Assembly: GCA_019925795.1 (NCBI GenBank)
Contig: CM034298.1
Coordinates: 53,532,365-53,596,364, forward strand
Direction: 5' to 3'
From: Dendrobium chrysotoxum
Lineage: Eukaryota; Streptophyta; Magnoliopsida; Asparagales; Orchidaceae
Length of the DNA stretch: 64,000 bases
Part shown: positions 43,741-55,959 of the stretch, one piece after another
Position numbering within the stretch: position 1 is the first letter of the stretch
Layout: the number at the start of each line of letters is the position of its first letter
The notes under the pieces: model-generated
The model's database searches: none
Seen by the model: only the letters and a program-made list of their open reading frames with translations
What the model was told of the DNA's origin: nothing
Translations under genes and position numbers: made by a program

Positions 43741-44595
43741 GACCCGAGGCTTAGGACGCTTAGGGCTTTGATCCAGCCGATCCAAGGCTTATTCGACCGT
43801 GATTCCTTCTACAACTAGGACCGTGGACAATCCACAAGTGCAACCAAACTTAAATCCCCAAGATCCATCGGTGAGATTCTTCAAAAACCCTTAACCTAGG
43901 TCTAAACACTTAGAGTTAATTAGCATTTTGATAAGTGCGTTTTAGGTCAGACAAACTATACCACATGATTTCTGTTCATACATAGATCTTAGGTTTAAAA
44001 TTTCGTTTAATTTCGTGCACTGGATCGCGAGAACGAGCCCAAAAACTCATTCTAGGGTTCGGTATACGCTCGCCTGAACTGCGTGGGATTTGAGCCATTG
44101 ATCTTCGGATCAACGGCGCGGATTCGGTCGTTCCGTGGTCTCGTTCGAACCGCGGCGGTGATCCCGCAGTTTCTTTCTCGGTTCGGCGAGATCTGGACCG
44201 TCCGTCTCATACCACGGGAGATCGGACGGTCCTGCGGAGCCATCCTACGTGGCTAAGTCAAGACCGCGTCCGCGGTCTTTGATTAGGCAATGATGCCGCC
44301 AATCATTGCCTGCGGCAATCATTGCCCGCGGTTATGGGAGCCAATCGGGATCCGACGCGTGGCCCGCGCAGCAGCCGCCGTCCCCCCTCTCTCCAATCAT
44401 CGCCCGGGATCGCGGAGCCAATCCCGGGCCGCCATGTGGCCCGCCGTCGCGCCACCGTTTTAATTAAAAAATTAATTATTTTAAATTCTTTTTAATATAA
44501 TATTATTTAAATAGTTATTTAATAAAAAAATTTAAATAATTTTTTTTCTTTTATTACTGCTATTTATATTTATATTATTTATATTATTATTATTT

Positions 44596-44632
<37 letters not shown>

Positions 44633-44660
44633 ATTTATATAATAATATTATTGTTATTAT
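43741..44660 (+). repeat. Long direct repeat, copy 2 (LTR segment)
   Basis: Near-identical to 27,579-28,510. It starts abruptly at GACCCGAGGC and ends in a shortened (ATT)n tract, so it is an incomplete LTR piece lacking the TATA region and the end near the primer-binding site. Confidence 0.88.
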
Positions 44661-44690
44661 TATTATATATTAATAATGATCATCCTGCTG

Positions 44691-44736
44691 GCGTGGCTAG
44701 GAGAGCTCGAATGTTTATTAGCGTGGCTAGGAGAGC
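44691..44736. repeat. 18-bp direct repeat at a rearrangement junction
   Basis: GCGTGGCTAGGAGAGCTC occurs twice with a 13-bp spacer at the point where the inverted pol sequence stops matching the plus-strand element. A scar of repair or template switching is likely. Confidence 0.75.
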
Positions 44737-47700
44737 TCTTCTCGACATAACCTAAACCCTGCTTGGTTTGAGGCATATCGGTTGGCCAAACACGAGCCTG
44801 TCATAGAGCTTATTCGTCCGACCAAGTCGAGATAACTGCGCCACGCTCTACACAGCCTTCCATAAAAGGGGAAAAATAACGAGGGGCTGTTGTGACCTTG
44901 TTATCCATAGCAGTCTCCACTGAACCCTGAGTCTCAGGATCCAGTGGGGCATCTACACTATGGGATAATGAGGCACACTCACTAGCTCATGGTGGTACAA
45001 AGGTTTCATACAGAGGAGGCAGAGGGCGACCCCTAACCTGTACTGCACCACCATCACTAGTGGAGGGGGTAACTAAAGACTTCTGGTGAGACTCCTCAAC
45101 TCTTATTCAGCGTACTTGGCGGGAAAGAGGCTGTTGACTAGTGGTCTAACATCGGGGGTCAACTTCCTCATCTGAACCACTGTCAATAACTAAACCACCT
45201 TCGGGTATCAAGTACCTATGAAAGGTAGGTAGTGAGCTATAACCAGTGAAATCTGGGGCTGGCGAGGGAGCTGGGCAATGAGGAACAACAATCATCACAT
45301 CGTCAGAGGAGTCGGACTCGACAATCAAATGATAAGCATAAAGATATGAGGGAAGAGGGATTTGAGTGTCGTAGTTACGCGGCGAGCGAGTCGACCCTCT
45401 ACCTCTACCTCTACCTCGCTCTCCCCTACCTCTATTAGGGGAAACATTGTGCCTAACTATAAACTGGAAAGGAGATCTAACAGAATCTACACTGGAAGTA
45501 TCTGCCTCAATACTAACCTGTGATGGACCTCTCGCAGGTAGCTGTATGGGACCTTGTACAGTACTGGCAGGTATCACTGGTGACTGGGCAGAAGGAGGTT
45601 TACTCTTTTTAAGAGGTATATAATGCTCAGCATTGTCGTAAATAGAGACCTCGTGCACGAAAAAGGGTTGGGTATCCCCGGGAATGGAATACTCGACTTC
45701 ATTCCTCATATACTTCATACATTGGTGCAGGGTATAGGGCAACATTTCATACTCATGGAGCCAAGGCCTTCCTAAGAGAGCCCTGTACAAAGTATCAGCC
45801 TCGATCACATGAAACTTTGCCTCAGTGAGAAAATTTCTAAACTTTAGAGGCAAGGTGATAGACCCTAGGGCACGCTGTCTTTAATCATTGAAGCCTTTTA
45901 ACATAATCTTATCGAAGGTTAACTTTAGATGACCAAGGGAGAGGCTCTTTAAAGTTTCATAGCTCAGGATATTTACTGAAGCTCCTTGGTCAATGAGGAC
46001 CATGTTCAACTCATAATCATTAACTTCAGCGGTGACATACAAGGGACGATTGTGATCAGAGGTACCCAAAAGTAGATCGTGATCTGAAAAGGTAATACAT
46101 GGTATCTCTCTCAAATAGCACGCATCCCCAATAGATTCAGAAGCAAAGAAGGCCTGATAGGACTCTGGTTCGAGTAGTGCTTTTACCAGGGTCTCTCTCA
46201 AGTTAGGAGACATCATCAAAGCGTCATAGATACTAAGAAGGGCAGGAATTTTTCTTAAATGAGCCAACACATTGTAATCAACCTCCAGCTGAGGGCCTTT
46301 CCCTTTCTCCTTAGACTGCTCTTGGGAGGAATGGATATGATCGTCCTGCTGGGTAACAATGTTCTTATCTTTTTCTTTTGTATTCTTAGCCATTCTAGGT
46401 GGAAGAACCTTCCCAGAACGCAAGTGAAATTCCTGTATTGAGTCATCTTCAACAGGAGATTCACTTGGTTCAGCGGTGATGGCTTGTGCTGGCTCTAAGG
46501 AAAGTGACTGGAGTGGGTTCTCGGATTTATCTTCTGAATCCATGTAACAACCACCCTCTGGAATCATAAAGACCGGTTCTTCATCACACTCAGACTTCTC
46601 ATCATATTCAACATTATTATAAGAAATATGTAAAACATTAAAAGAGTGAGTGCTAGAAAAAGTAAAAGCAGGAACAGAACACTAGAAGAAGCCATAATCA
46701 TCTTCTTCTATTATTTCATCATCAGTCGAAGGGAGAATGAAATTCTTCAGCGTAAGTGCTGGAAGGCATCCCGTCTTCCTCTCAAAAGTTATAATAATCT
46801 TTTCCTTTTTCTATATTTTCTTATTACATAAAGCAGGAAAAGAAATGTGCTCAGTAGGCACTACAACAGAAATAGAAGAAGAAAAAGGTACTGGCGAAGA
46901 AACTGGGCTGGCAACTGTCGACTTGGCCTAGGTAGGCCTCCTCTCAACTGCCTCTAAACTCTGAATTATCTGCTTGATCATCTGCTTCGTCTTCTGAGAG
47001 AGAGCGCTAGTTGCCATTCTCCCTCAGAACCTCTAGGTGATCTGCTACGGCTGCTCTGGCTATCACTCTGACTGTCACTGTAACTGCTGGAGCCCAAGAT
47101 CATCTGAACTGTCTGAGATGTCTTACCCTTGGGCTGAACCAAGTCACTGTCCTGTAGGTGGATATGTCCACTAGCTATGAGCTTCTCGACTCTATCCTTG
47201 AACACATAATAGTCTTCTATAACATGCCCGATATGTTTGTGAAATGGATAATAGAGTGGGTGGTCTATCTGTCCCTCCTCCTCCACTCTACTGTTGTTTG
47301 AGAATATTAAGATGTTCCTCTTAGTAAGGAATTTGAAGATTTTCTTTACACTTTCCCTTTTAAAGGGATATTCTTTACTAAGCTTCTCCTGTAGGTACTG
47401 CTGACTCTCTGGGGTCCTACGGGAGGGTCTAGGCTGCACTGCTGACTGACCCGGTATATGAGACTGTTGAGGTGGTGCTGAACTGACTAAGAGCTTCTTG
47501 CCCTTATCCGATGGTCTATAAGTACTGTGTACCTCCCCTCTCCTAGGTGGAGGTGCCCCTGAAGACTCCTACCGCTGAGGTTTACGTGAAGGTTGACTCT
47601 CAACCTTAGGAGGGACTGCATCGGGTATGCTGTCCTGTAAACTAATCACCTTCGTCAATAACTTCTGAAAGGTTCTGATGTTAAAACCCTTCAGATAAGG

Positions 47701-50219
47701 TGATATCGGACCATCTATATTCTTCAACAGAATCTCTACTGCATGCTGCTCCTATAACTAGGGCTCACACTGTAGGCTGAGGTTTCTCCACCTGACTATA
47801 TAATCTGGGAGAGGCACTCGAGGGCGCTGTCTAGTCATAACTAACTCTCCAACTGTAACCCGGTGCTCTGCACTGACAAACCTCTGAACAAACAACTACT
47901 CCAACTCTGCAAAGGTGCACACTGAATTATTGGGGAGGTCGGCGTACCAGGCAAAGGCCACCCCAACTAAACTGCTGACAAAGAGTCTCAACATTAGCGT
48001 ATCATTCCCTCCTATGTTGTAGTAGATGGCTCTGTACTGGGCCACGTGCTGCCTTGGGTTCCCAAACCCATCAAAGACTCTGAACCTAGGAGGGATAAAA
48101 CCAGGGGGTAGGGCTCGTGCTCGTACTCTACTGGGTAAGGATGCCCCCTGCTAACTACCTCTCCGAACTTACTGGAAGAAATGGCCTGCTCAACCTTCTG
48201 GGAAATCAAATTCTGAATCTGTCCGGCTGACAACTGAACTGGCTGACTCTGGACTGGGGTAGTAAAAGTGACTGTTATAGGTGCCACTGGGACTGCTCTC
48301 TGAGCCCTGTCTACTCCTACAGGGACTGGTGCTGCTACGGGTGGTGCTACTGGCTCGTCCCTGGATGTAGTAGGAGTGCCTGCGCCCGTCATCTGGGGCA
48401 CCGCCCCCAAAGCTGTCAACTGAGCTGTCATCACTGTCATGGCCCTAGCCATCTCTGCCATCTGGGTCTGTAACTATAGCACTGTGACATCTGTCTAAAC
48501 TGATCGGGGAGATACTCCTACCTCAGCTTCTCCCTGCTCATCATCATCATCTGCCTCTATCTGCTCGTTTGAGTGGCCACGTCTAGTAACCACGCATACT
48601 TTGTGTACTGGTATATCTCCATCTGACTCCTCCTCGAGTAGGTCATCCTCAAGTGCATCATCCTCATAGAGGGTCTGATGGAAATCCTCCATATATAGAC
48701 TCAAAGGGGAGGAGGTCCCATAGGGGCTAAGGGCTGGCTCTTCCTGAACCGATAAACCACAAGGAGAAACTGCAACATCATCATCCGTCGCTGCATCACA
48801 GACCATCGAAACTGCCTCTGATCTGGAAGGAACAACTACCTCTAACTGCTCAACTGCCTGAACTGGTTGTACTGCCTTGATAGGGGACTCTGCCTGTCGT
48901 TGTCTCCACACCCATCTACTACGACGAGACCTAGTAGGGGCAACGGGCTGCTGTGGGGCTACTACAACTGAAGCGAGCTGGGGTTTAGGAGGCTCCAACT
49001 GCTGCCTCTATCTATGATAATGTGGGTGTCATCCAACAACTGGAGTAACTGTCTGTGGTCTCGCCAATGGAACTGAACTAACAGGCTGCCTGGGTGGCTG
49101 TCCTCTCTGCCATCTATACCTCTGCATAGCAGTCTACCTCTGTAACTGAACGGATGCCTGAGAAATCTGGTGGAGTAAACTCTCCCAACTGATAGGGCCT
49201 CGACCCCGCGCTAAGCGGATAATGCTCTGAATTCTCTGAGAGAGGCTTCGAGCAGCATCATCACTGGGGACCCTAGCGCATGGTAAAGTAGTAGTGACAG
49301 GAGTGGCCGCCGCAATGCGAGCGATGTCCTCCTCATCACCACTATGTGTTAGTGGAGAGAAGCGTCCTCCATGAACTGCTGCTATCTCTGGGGTAACTGT
49401 AACGTCTGGGGTAGGGGAAACTGCAACTGGTCGTAGTGCCCGCTATATGGGGACCACTCTCCTCTAAACTGGCTCCTGGTGAGCCAACGAATCTGCCATC
49501 CGCTGTCTGTCTGCCTCGGATGCAGCCAACTAAAGTCTACGGTTTTTATTCCTCTGGGCCCTTCTCCCAAGGCCGAAGGAGGAAGACGAAGCAACATCTA
49601 AACCCACTGCCTGAGTGACAAGGGGAATAGGGACTACAGGAAGTGTCGGGGTCTGCTTGAGGGTCTCTGGGTGAGACAACCGAGCAAAAGCTGAAACCCG
49701 ATGGGAGGAAGGCGAAGGAGCCTCAGTCTGGGCACCCCTCTTTCTAGAGGAAGAAGGAGAGGGAACCCGAACACGAGCTGCCTCTACCGGAACAACAACA
49801 GGGGTAACTACTGCCTGTTGGCGCTGAGGTGCCGGGGCAGTCTGAACAACAGGTGCGGTAGGCACTGGTCTCCTAACCGCTGGACGAGTGGGCTGAGCAG
49901 GAAAAGGTCTAGGCACTAGCTGCCTAACCACAGGGTGTGCCAGCTACACACAAACAGGAGTAGGATGAGCAGGTGCCAGGGCTGTCCGTTGAACAACTGG
50001 ACATCCGAAAGGTCGCATGGCTGTGCGAGCTCTCCTCTGGGGAGGAGAGTAGGCAGCAGCTTTAGCAGGGGTCAGCCCGCTAAGAGTGACGAAGGCCGAG
50101 TCAGTGAAGGAACCAAAAGTGATTCCTCCAGCAAGAGAACTGGCTAGTAGGGACTCAGGAAGTGTCACCCTCGTGTCAGAACCAAAGCTGAAATTAACGG
50201 AAGATACGGAAGAGGCCAT
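44691..50219 (-). pseudogene. Inverted Tat gag-protease copy, truncated before RT
   Basis: The minus strand carries the same series as 30,022-35,500: start MASSVSSVNFSFGSDTRVTL at 50,219, Pro/Ala-rich N-terminal region with acidic segment and coiled coil (49.9-48.0 kb), gag core (48.1-47.75 kb), knuckle region (47.44-46.98 kb), protease with LIDQGASVNILSYETLKSL (about 45.97 kb) and acidic tail (45.3-45.15 kb). It ends about 35 codons into the sequence matching the pre-RT frame at 35,383-35,490. RT and integrase are absent. Stops include a shared TAG (partner of 30,295) and private ones such as TAA near 45,880 and TAG near 45,145. Amino-acid similarity to the plus copy is high throughout. Confidence 0.9.
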
Positions 50220-50494
50220 GACACTATCTGCCAAGAAGAATAAAAGTGATTTGAAAGGATTAGTAGAAAATAATGTACGAAAGGAGGGACGAAATGGCCT
50301 AGTAGGCTGGAAGGAAAGGAACTTAGCTAGGGAGAAATTCTAACTAAGAAGGAGGCACGATCCTAACTAAGGAAGGACCCTAACTAAGAGTAGGATGAAC
50401 CTAATTTAGGGAGTACCAATCCCGAAGTACATACAAGAAAAGATAATATAGAATCCAAAGATGGAGAGAGAAACCTATCCCACCGTGGTCGCTA
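50220..50494 (-). other. Leader and primer-binding site of the inverted Tat copy
   Basis: Minus strand: TAGCGACCACGGTGGGA (50,494-50,478) corresponds to the tRNA-Arg-type site at 29,735 with one G-to-A change, followed by a leader similar to 29,752-30,021. Confidence 0.65.
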
Positions 50495-50500
50495 GAAACC

Positions 50501-50537
50501 TGTGGACCTCTGAAAGGACAACAAACACCGCCTCCCC
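50501..50537 (-). repeat. LTR terminus of the inverted Tat copy
   Basis: Plus-strand TGTGGACCTCTGAAAGGACA then ACAAACACCGCCTCCCC. On the minus strand this is the last 37 bp of an LTR ending ...GGTCCACA just before the primer-binding site. The rest of the LTR is missing. Confidence 0.65.
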
Positions 50538-50540
50538 TAC

Positions 50541-51500
50541 TGGTAGTTAGTTTTACTTACCCAATCGAGAGAGCTCTGATAGCATCCCTGGGAGGGCATT
50601 CATCACCACTCCTTTTACCCTAATTGTCCTGTCAAAGACTAAGCAGGCATCAGATTTCATGGCTTATTTACTTTGTTGAGGTCAGACAGAGTATTGGGTC
50701 ACCCCTATCTATTGTTCCAAAAGGATCAGGAGGAGACATGATCCTTTTACCTTCTATCTTGCTATTTCGAAATGATTAGTCAGGTAGTTAGTTTTACTTA
50801 CCCAGTTGAGAGAGCCCGATAGAGTTTCTGAGAGGCATTCCTCACCACCCCTTCTTCCCTAATTGTCTTGCTCTGATCAAGTGGACATCAGACTTTACTC
50901 GGTTAAGAGAGCCCGACAGCGTCCTTAGAAGGCATATCTCACCACCTTTCACCTTCTATCCTGCTATTTTGATACGACCAGGCAGGTAATTGGTTTGCTT
51001 TTTCTTTCACTCTTTATTTCACTGTTTCGATATGGTCAGGTGAACATCGAGTTGTCCACACTCACTATTTCGATATTGTCATGTGGATGTGAGACCCTTT
51101 ACCTCTACTTTATTCTCTATTATGCCTTTACTATAGGGTAAGGCAGATAGATGGTCTACCCTCTTTCTTTGATGATTTTCTTTACTCTTCTTTGATTGTT
51201 ATCATTTATTATTTTGATTTGATCAAGTGATTGTTTGATCTCCTTTCTCCTCACATCACTTCAGACATATTCTAGATGATCGTTGAGTTTTCTTTAGTTC
51301 TTTATGATTTTATTTCAATTCTGCTCATGCGAGTATGAGTTCCCTTTCTCCTCCTATTCTGCCATTTCAATCTGGTTAGGTAGGTAGTTGATTTTCTTTC
51401 CTTGGCTCTCCCTCACTATCCCGAGCTGGTTTAGCGAGAGTTGGGCCTCTTTCATTCGCTGTTTCGAGTCGATCAGGCGAATTCTGGGTTTCTTTCCCTT
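50541..51500 (+). repeat. Second block of '240-bp' Tat non-coding units
   Basis: Blocks seen at 42,420-43,370 recur in the same orientation (GAGGTCAGACAGAGTATTGG near 50,678; a 'tccctgggagggcat' block near 50,586; 'gcattcctcaccaccc' near 50,837), then CT-rich sequence. The inverted gag copy therefore lies between two pieces of similar non-coding DNA. Confidence 0.65.
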
Positions 51501-51505
51501 TTCTG

Positions 51506-51606
51506 TCTCACTGTGGTCACCAGAAACTTGTGGACCTCCGAAAGGACAACAAATACAGTCTCCCCTCGTGGGAAGGCGGTGTTTGTTGTCCTTTCGGAGG
51601 TCCACA
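51506..51606 (-). repeat. Minimal LTR: 28-bp palindromic termini plus primer site
   Basis: 51,529-51,556 (TGTGGACCTCCGAAAGGACA...) and 51,579-51,606 are inverted repeats matching at 27 of 28 positions around a 22-bp centre, together 78 bp starting TG and ending CA. On the minus strand this is followed by TGGTGACCACAGTGAGA (51,522-51,506), a diverged tRNA-Arg-type primer site. So it is the LTR/leader joint of a further Tat relic whose LTR has shrunk to little more than its ends. Confidence 0.7.
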
Positions 51607-51654
51607 ATATAATAAAGAGAAAAGAAATGAAAATTTTCTATTTTAGATCCCGGG

Positions 51655-53402
51655 GCATCATATGATGACTTTAGTAGTTGATTGCATTCAATTTCTCTTA
51701 CGTCAAGGATTATCATTCTGTTGGCATGACGAGTCATCTAGATCGAATAATCAACAAAATTATTTAGAGCTATTCAATTTTCTTACTAATCAAAATGAAA
51801 AAATTAAGAGAGTTACATTTACATATGCAAACTCAAATTTAAGTTAACCTTATTGAAGGTTGAAAAAGAAACTTGTTGTGTTGCAGCTGTTGAAACCTTA
51901 ATATATGTCATAAAGGATATTGGTGAGTCTTACTTATGAATTATAGTAGATGAATCCCATTGTATTTCTATGAAGGTATAATTAGCTATTGAAGTAAGAT
52001 ATATATAGATAAGTTGGAGTAAATTATTAAAAGATTTATAAGTGTTAAACATGTTGCATGGACTAATATAATTGTATTGAAGGCATCCATTGAAACTATA
52101 CCTACTAAACATTTACTGAGCATGTCTAGGATACGTGGTCAAGGATACGATGGGGCATCTAATATAAGGGAGGATGGTTATGGTTTAAAGGCACTAATAC
52201 TTAATGATATCCCTTGTATATTCTATGTTCATTATTTTGCTCACCAATTTTAGTTATGCTTAATGACTGTAGTAAAAAATTATTGGCAAGTGAAGCATCT
52301 TTTTGAGATCACTTCAAAAATTATGAATGTCAAAGAAGCTTCATATATGAGAGACGCTTTAAGAGTCATTCAACAAGATAAAATAATTTTGTATTTGACC
52401 AATAAGGAGTTGAGCAATTCTTGAGGTTTGAATCAAGAGACAACTTTGCAACAGGCTTGTGACACTTGTTGGGGTTTATATTTTCATACCTTAATTAGTC
52501 TAATAAAAATATATACATCTATAATTGAAGTACTTGAAATTATTAAAGAAGATGAAGTACATGACCAATAATCAGTTGAAGCTGATATTCTGATAAATGT
52601 TATGAATATTTTAGACATTACAAATGATTGTCATAAGTCTTATAGAGAAAAAAATCAAGATATTTTGAATGTAATGAAATTAGAGCGAGTATCTAAGCAA
52701 TGATTGTAGATGATAAAGGAGAGTTACTGGGATTCTTTAATAGTTGAAGTATCAAAATTTTGCAATATATCTCAAATTGATGTTCCTAATATGAATTCTA
52801 CATTTGAGGCTCGCTAACGGTCAGTACGAATAAATGAGGAAATAACAAATTTACATCATTATCGTGTTGACTTCTTTTATAATGTTATTGATATGTAAAT
52901 TTAAGAACTAAATAATCAATTCTCTGAAGCTAGTATTAAGTTGCTTCTTTTTGTTTCATGTCTGAATCCAAGTAATTATTCATTTTTTTCTTATGATAAG
53001 GAGAAATTAATTCAACTTGCAGAGTTATATTCAACAGATTTTTATATAGTTGAGCTTATGGCTCTTGAACACCAACTATCTTCATATCTTACTAATATGA
53101 GCACTAGTGAGGAGTTTTCATCTCTAAGTAGTATTGTTGATCTTGCAAAATAAATTGCTAAAGCTAAGAAAAATATTATGTATCCCCTAGTTTATATGAT
53201 TATTGTCTTGACATTAACTTTGCCAATTATTATTGTTATAGTGGAGAGAGCATTTTTTATAATAAAAATTATTAAACATCGATTACACAGTAAAATAAGT
53301 GATAACTGGCTCAGCGACAACCTAATGCCATATATTGAGAAAGACATATTTGACTTGATTTCAAATGCAATCGTAATACAACATTATCAAAACATATAAA
53401 AT
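51655..53402 (+). pseudogene. hAT superfamily transposase (DUF4371/hATC type) pseudogene
   Basis: Pieces in order: LLRQGLSFCWHDESSRSNNQ (51,695-51,755), IIVDESHCISMKV with a catalytic-type Asp (about 51,940), RIRGQGYDGASNIRE (52,130), FYVHYFAHQF (52,220), QACDTCWGLYFHTLISLI (52,450), and the C-terminal dimerisation region LPIIIVIVERAFFIIKIIKH to ISNAIVIQH (53,220-53,399). This is the layout of TTF-type/ZMYM1-like hAT transposases, though the N-terminal zinc finger was not found. At least eight in-frame stops, several frame changes and no recognisable terminal inverted repeats: an immobile relic. Confidence 0.88.
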
Positions 53403-54035
53403 AGAATGCAAAATTTGTAATATTTTTAATTTATCAATTATAATAAAATTTAAGAATTTATTTTGAATTTTGTTATATATATAATAATAATAATAATAAG
53501 TTTGTCCATCCTAAAATCTAAAGCTGGTTCTACCCCTAGGGTGATATTTGAATAATTTTTTTTTAGAATTGAGAAACCTAAGTGATTTTAACAAATTTAC
53601 AGTCAAACTAAACGTCTTGATGAGAAGACCTCAATGTCACCAAAAGTAACATAATTTGAGTTCAAATCAGTACAAAACAAGTACTTGAAGTATTTTTAAA
53701 AAATTCAAGATATTAATTGAGTGACCAAATGATATCCAAAACTAACATGCTTATTGTTAAATCATAAGTTTCAACGAGAAGAACACAATGAACACAAGAT
53801 TGCTTAATTTCAATAACAATAAGGTACCTAAATGCTGAAAAAATGGTCTATGATTGATAGAATTAAAACGAGGGGAGTGTTTCAAAATTTTGTTATATTT
53901 ACGGCGCTTGTCGCTCTAACAAAATTTATAAATAAGCTCCAACTCTCTACATGAAGAGGGCTTGGACTTATGGCTTAACATTCAAGAAAGCTTAGAGGGT
54001 TGAAGATTCCTGATACTCTACCTGAGCACTACCGT
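53403..54035. other. AT-rich non-coding stretch
   Basis: Includes a short (TAA)n run near 53,484. No gene. May contain the lost 3' end of the hAT element, but no terminal repeat could be assigned. Confidence 0.4.
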
Positions 54036-54039
54036 CAGA

Positions 54040-54750
54040 CCATTGCTCATTTGCCATAATTAGACAAATGCTCATTCGTCACCATCAAACCACGACTAAT
54101 CATGGCTGATGGATCATTGCTCGACTGTTGTCGTGGAACCATTACATGTATGTTGTTGTTATACCATCGCTCGATTGTCACCATAGGATCACCACCCCCA
54201 CCTTCATCGTCAAACCACTACCTAACCAACATCCTCGGATCACCGTCACTTGGCTTAGATCCTTCGACCACCACTGCTCGACTATAATCCTCTAACAACA
54301 ATCCTCCAAACACAATTACCCTACTATGATCTTTTGAATATATCACGGTATCACTCGACCTCAATTCTTTGGCTAACATTACCCAACTTTGGTCCTTTGA
54401 CCACTATGGCCCGACTGTGGTCATCTAATCACCATCAGCCAACTATAGTCTTATAACCATCATTGAACGACTTTAATTTTCCAACCACTATTGTTGGACT
54501 TCAGTTCTTTGACAACCATCACCCAACTATGATCCCTCCATAATAGTCATCTAACTAGTAGAGCTAGTCTCGCTCAATGGTGATCCTTTGACCATAGTCG
54601 CTCGACTATGATCCTTTGAACACAATCGCTCGACTACAATCCTTTAAAGATTGTTACTCAACTAACATCTTCCAACCACCATTGCTTGCAGTCATCTGAC
54701 CACTATCCTCCAATCACCATCCAACATACATAACTTGACTTTGGTTGTTT
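54040..54750. repeat. Degenerate minisatellite, unit about 31 bp
   Basis: Repeated units of the form GACCACYATYGCYCGACTAT followed by a GRTCCTTT-like end, recognisable at about 54,258, 54,387, 54,419, 54,594 and 54,626 and in weaker form throughout. Roughly 20-23 units of unequal length, strongly diverged. The 61-codon open frame at 54,102-54,287 is a by-product. Confidence 0.72.
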
Positions 54751-54757
54751 GACCATC

Positions 54758-54774
54758 GATATATATATATATAT
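54758..54774. repeat. (AT)n microsatellite
   Basis: Run of alternating A and T after CATCG, next to the minisatellite. Confidence 0.85.
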
Positions 54775-54779
54775 AATCA

Positions 54780-55950
54780 CTTCTAATATTTCATTATTTT
54801 TTAGGCTAATATGCTTACTACATGAATTAGAAATAACAGGTGCAGTTGTACAAGAGGACTAATTCAATTAAAATGTGTGAATATGGAACCAAAATGACAC
54901 AAGCAAGGACATACATCAAGACCTTAGAACAAAATTAAGAAGATAAGATTAAAACCATCAAACCTAATCGAGGGGTGATTCAAACAGTAAGGCATAAGAG
55001 TTGAGTCATAAATTATATTTATTTTATTATTTTTATTTTATTCTAGTTCTAGCTAAAAGAAATTTTGAAACAACCAACACACAAACACTACAATGAGCAA
55101 AATATAAGTACAAACTATTTCTTTCAAAAATAACAAAAAGAAGTTAGACTGATCACAAACTAATCATACTATACGATAGAATTAGATAAGATCAATCTAT
55201 ATTAGTTAAAATTCTATAAATTTATTACCATAAACTAATCATACCATATAATATTAATAATATAGTATGATCAATATTGAGTTCAAATAAAACATCATTA
55301 TAAGATTAGTTTTAATAGATTAATTTAAAATTTAAATTAATTATACTATATGATTACCTTCTAAACTAATTTGATTAAGTCACAAAAATTAAGTAGCCAA
55401 TAAGTGCGAATCTAACATAAGAAATTATATAATACGATGACAATTATACTAGATAATCAAACATAGTTTGTTTCTCATGATATTTTGCTATTTGAACTAA
55501 TCATACTATAAAATATTTAGATCATATTACGTGATATGCTTGTATTTTCATATAAAGTCAATTGTTTAAAAGCCATTTTAAAAATTCTAAAATGTGAGTT
55601 AGATAAAAAATTTGAGGAGAGGGGGGCTCTTTGAGAGAGAGAACTTAAAACTTTTTTATTTTCAAAATATTAAGTGATAAAAAAAATCTCTTGAGAGCTT
55701 GTGCACTAATTATTGATTTCACTTTTCTTTTATCTCAAAACTTCTAGTTTTCTTATTGTTGTTATAAAAAGTTATTGTTCAAACAAATATAAGAGATCAG
55801 AGTGGTCCCATGCTTCTTGTTATAAGAAGTGGTGGACTAGTTGGTGGGCTAGAGTAGCAGTATTCTTGTTTGGAGTAGAAGAAGAGGTGTAGGGTTTCTC
55901 CTGTCCCAACCTGATCCGATATGACCCGATATCACAAAGATCATATCATG
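54780..55950. other. AT-rich non-coding stretch with a palindrome
   Basis: No gene seen. The word ACTAATCATACTATA and its complement recur (55,161, 55,235, 55,262, 55,497). An imperfect 34-bp palindrome lies at 55,238-55,271 (ATCATAC...GTATGAT). Confidence 0.5.
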
Positions 55951-55959
55951 CCTGATCGT

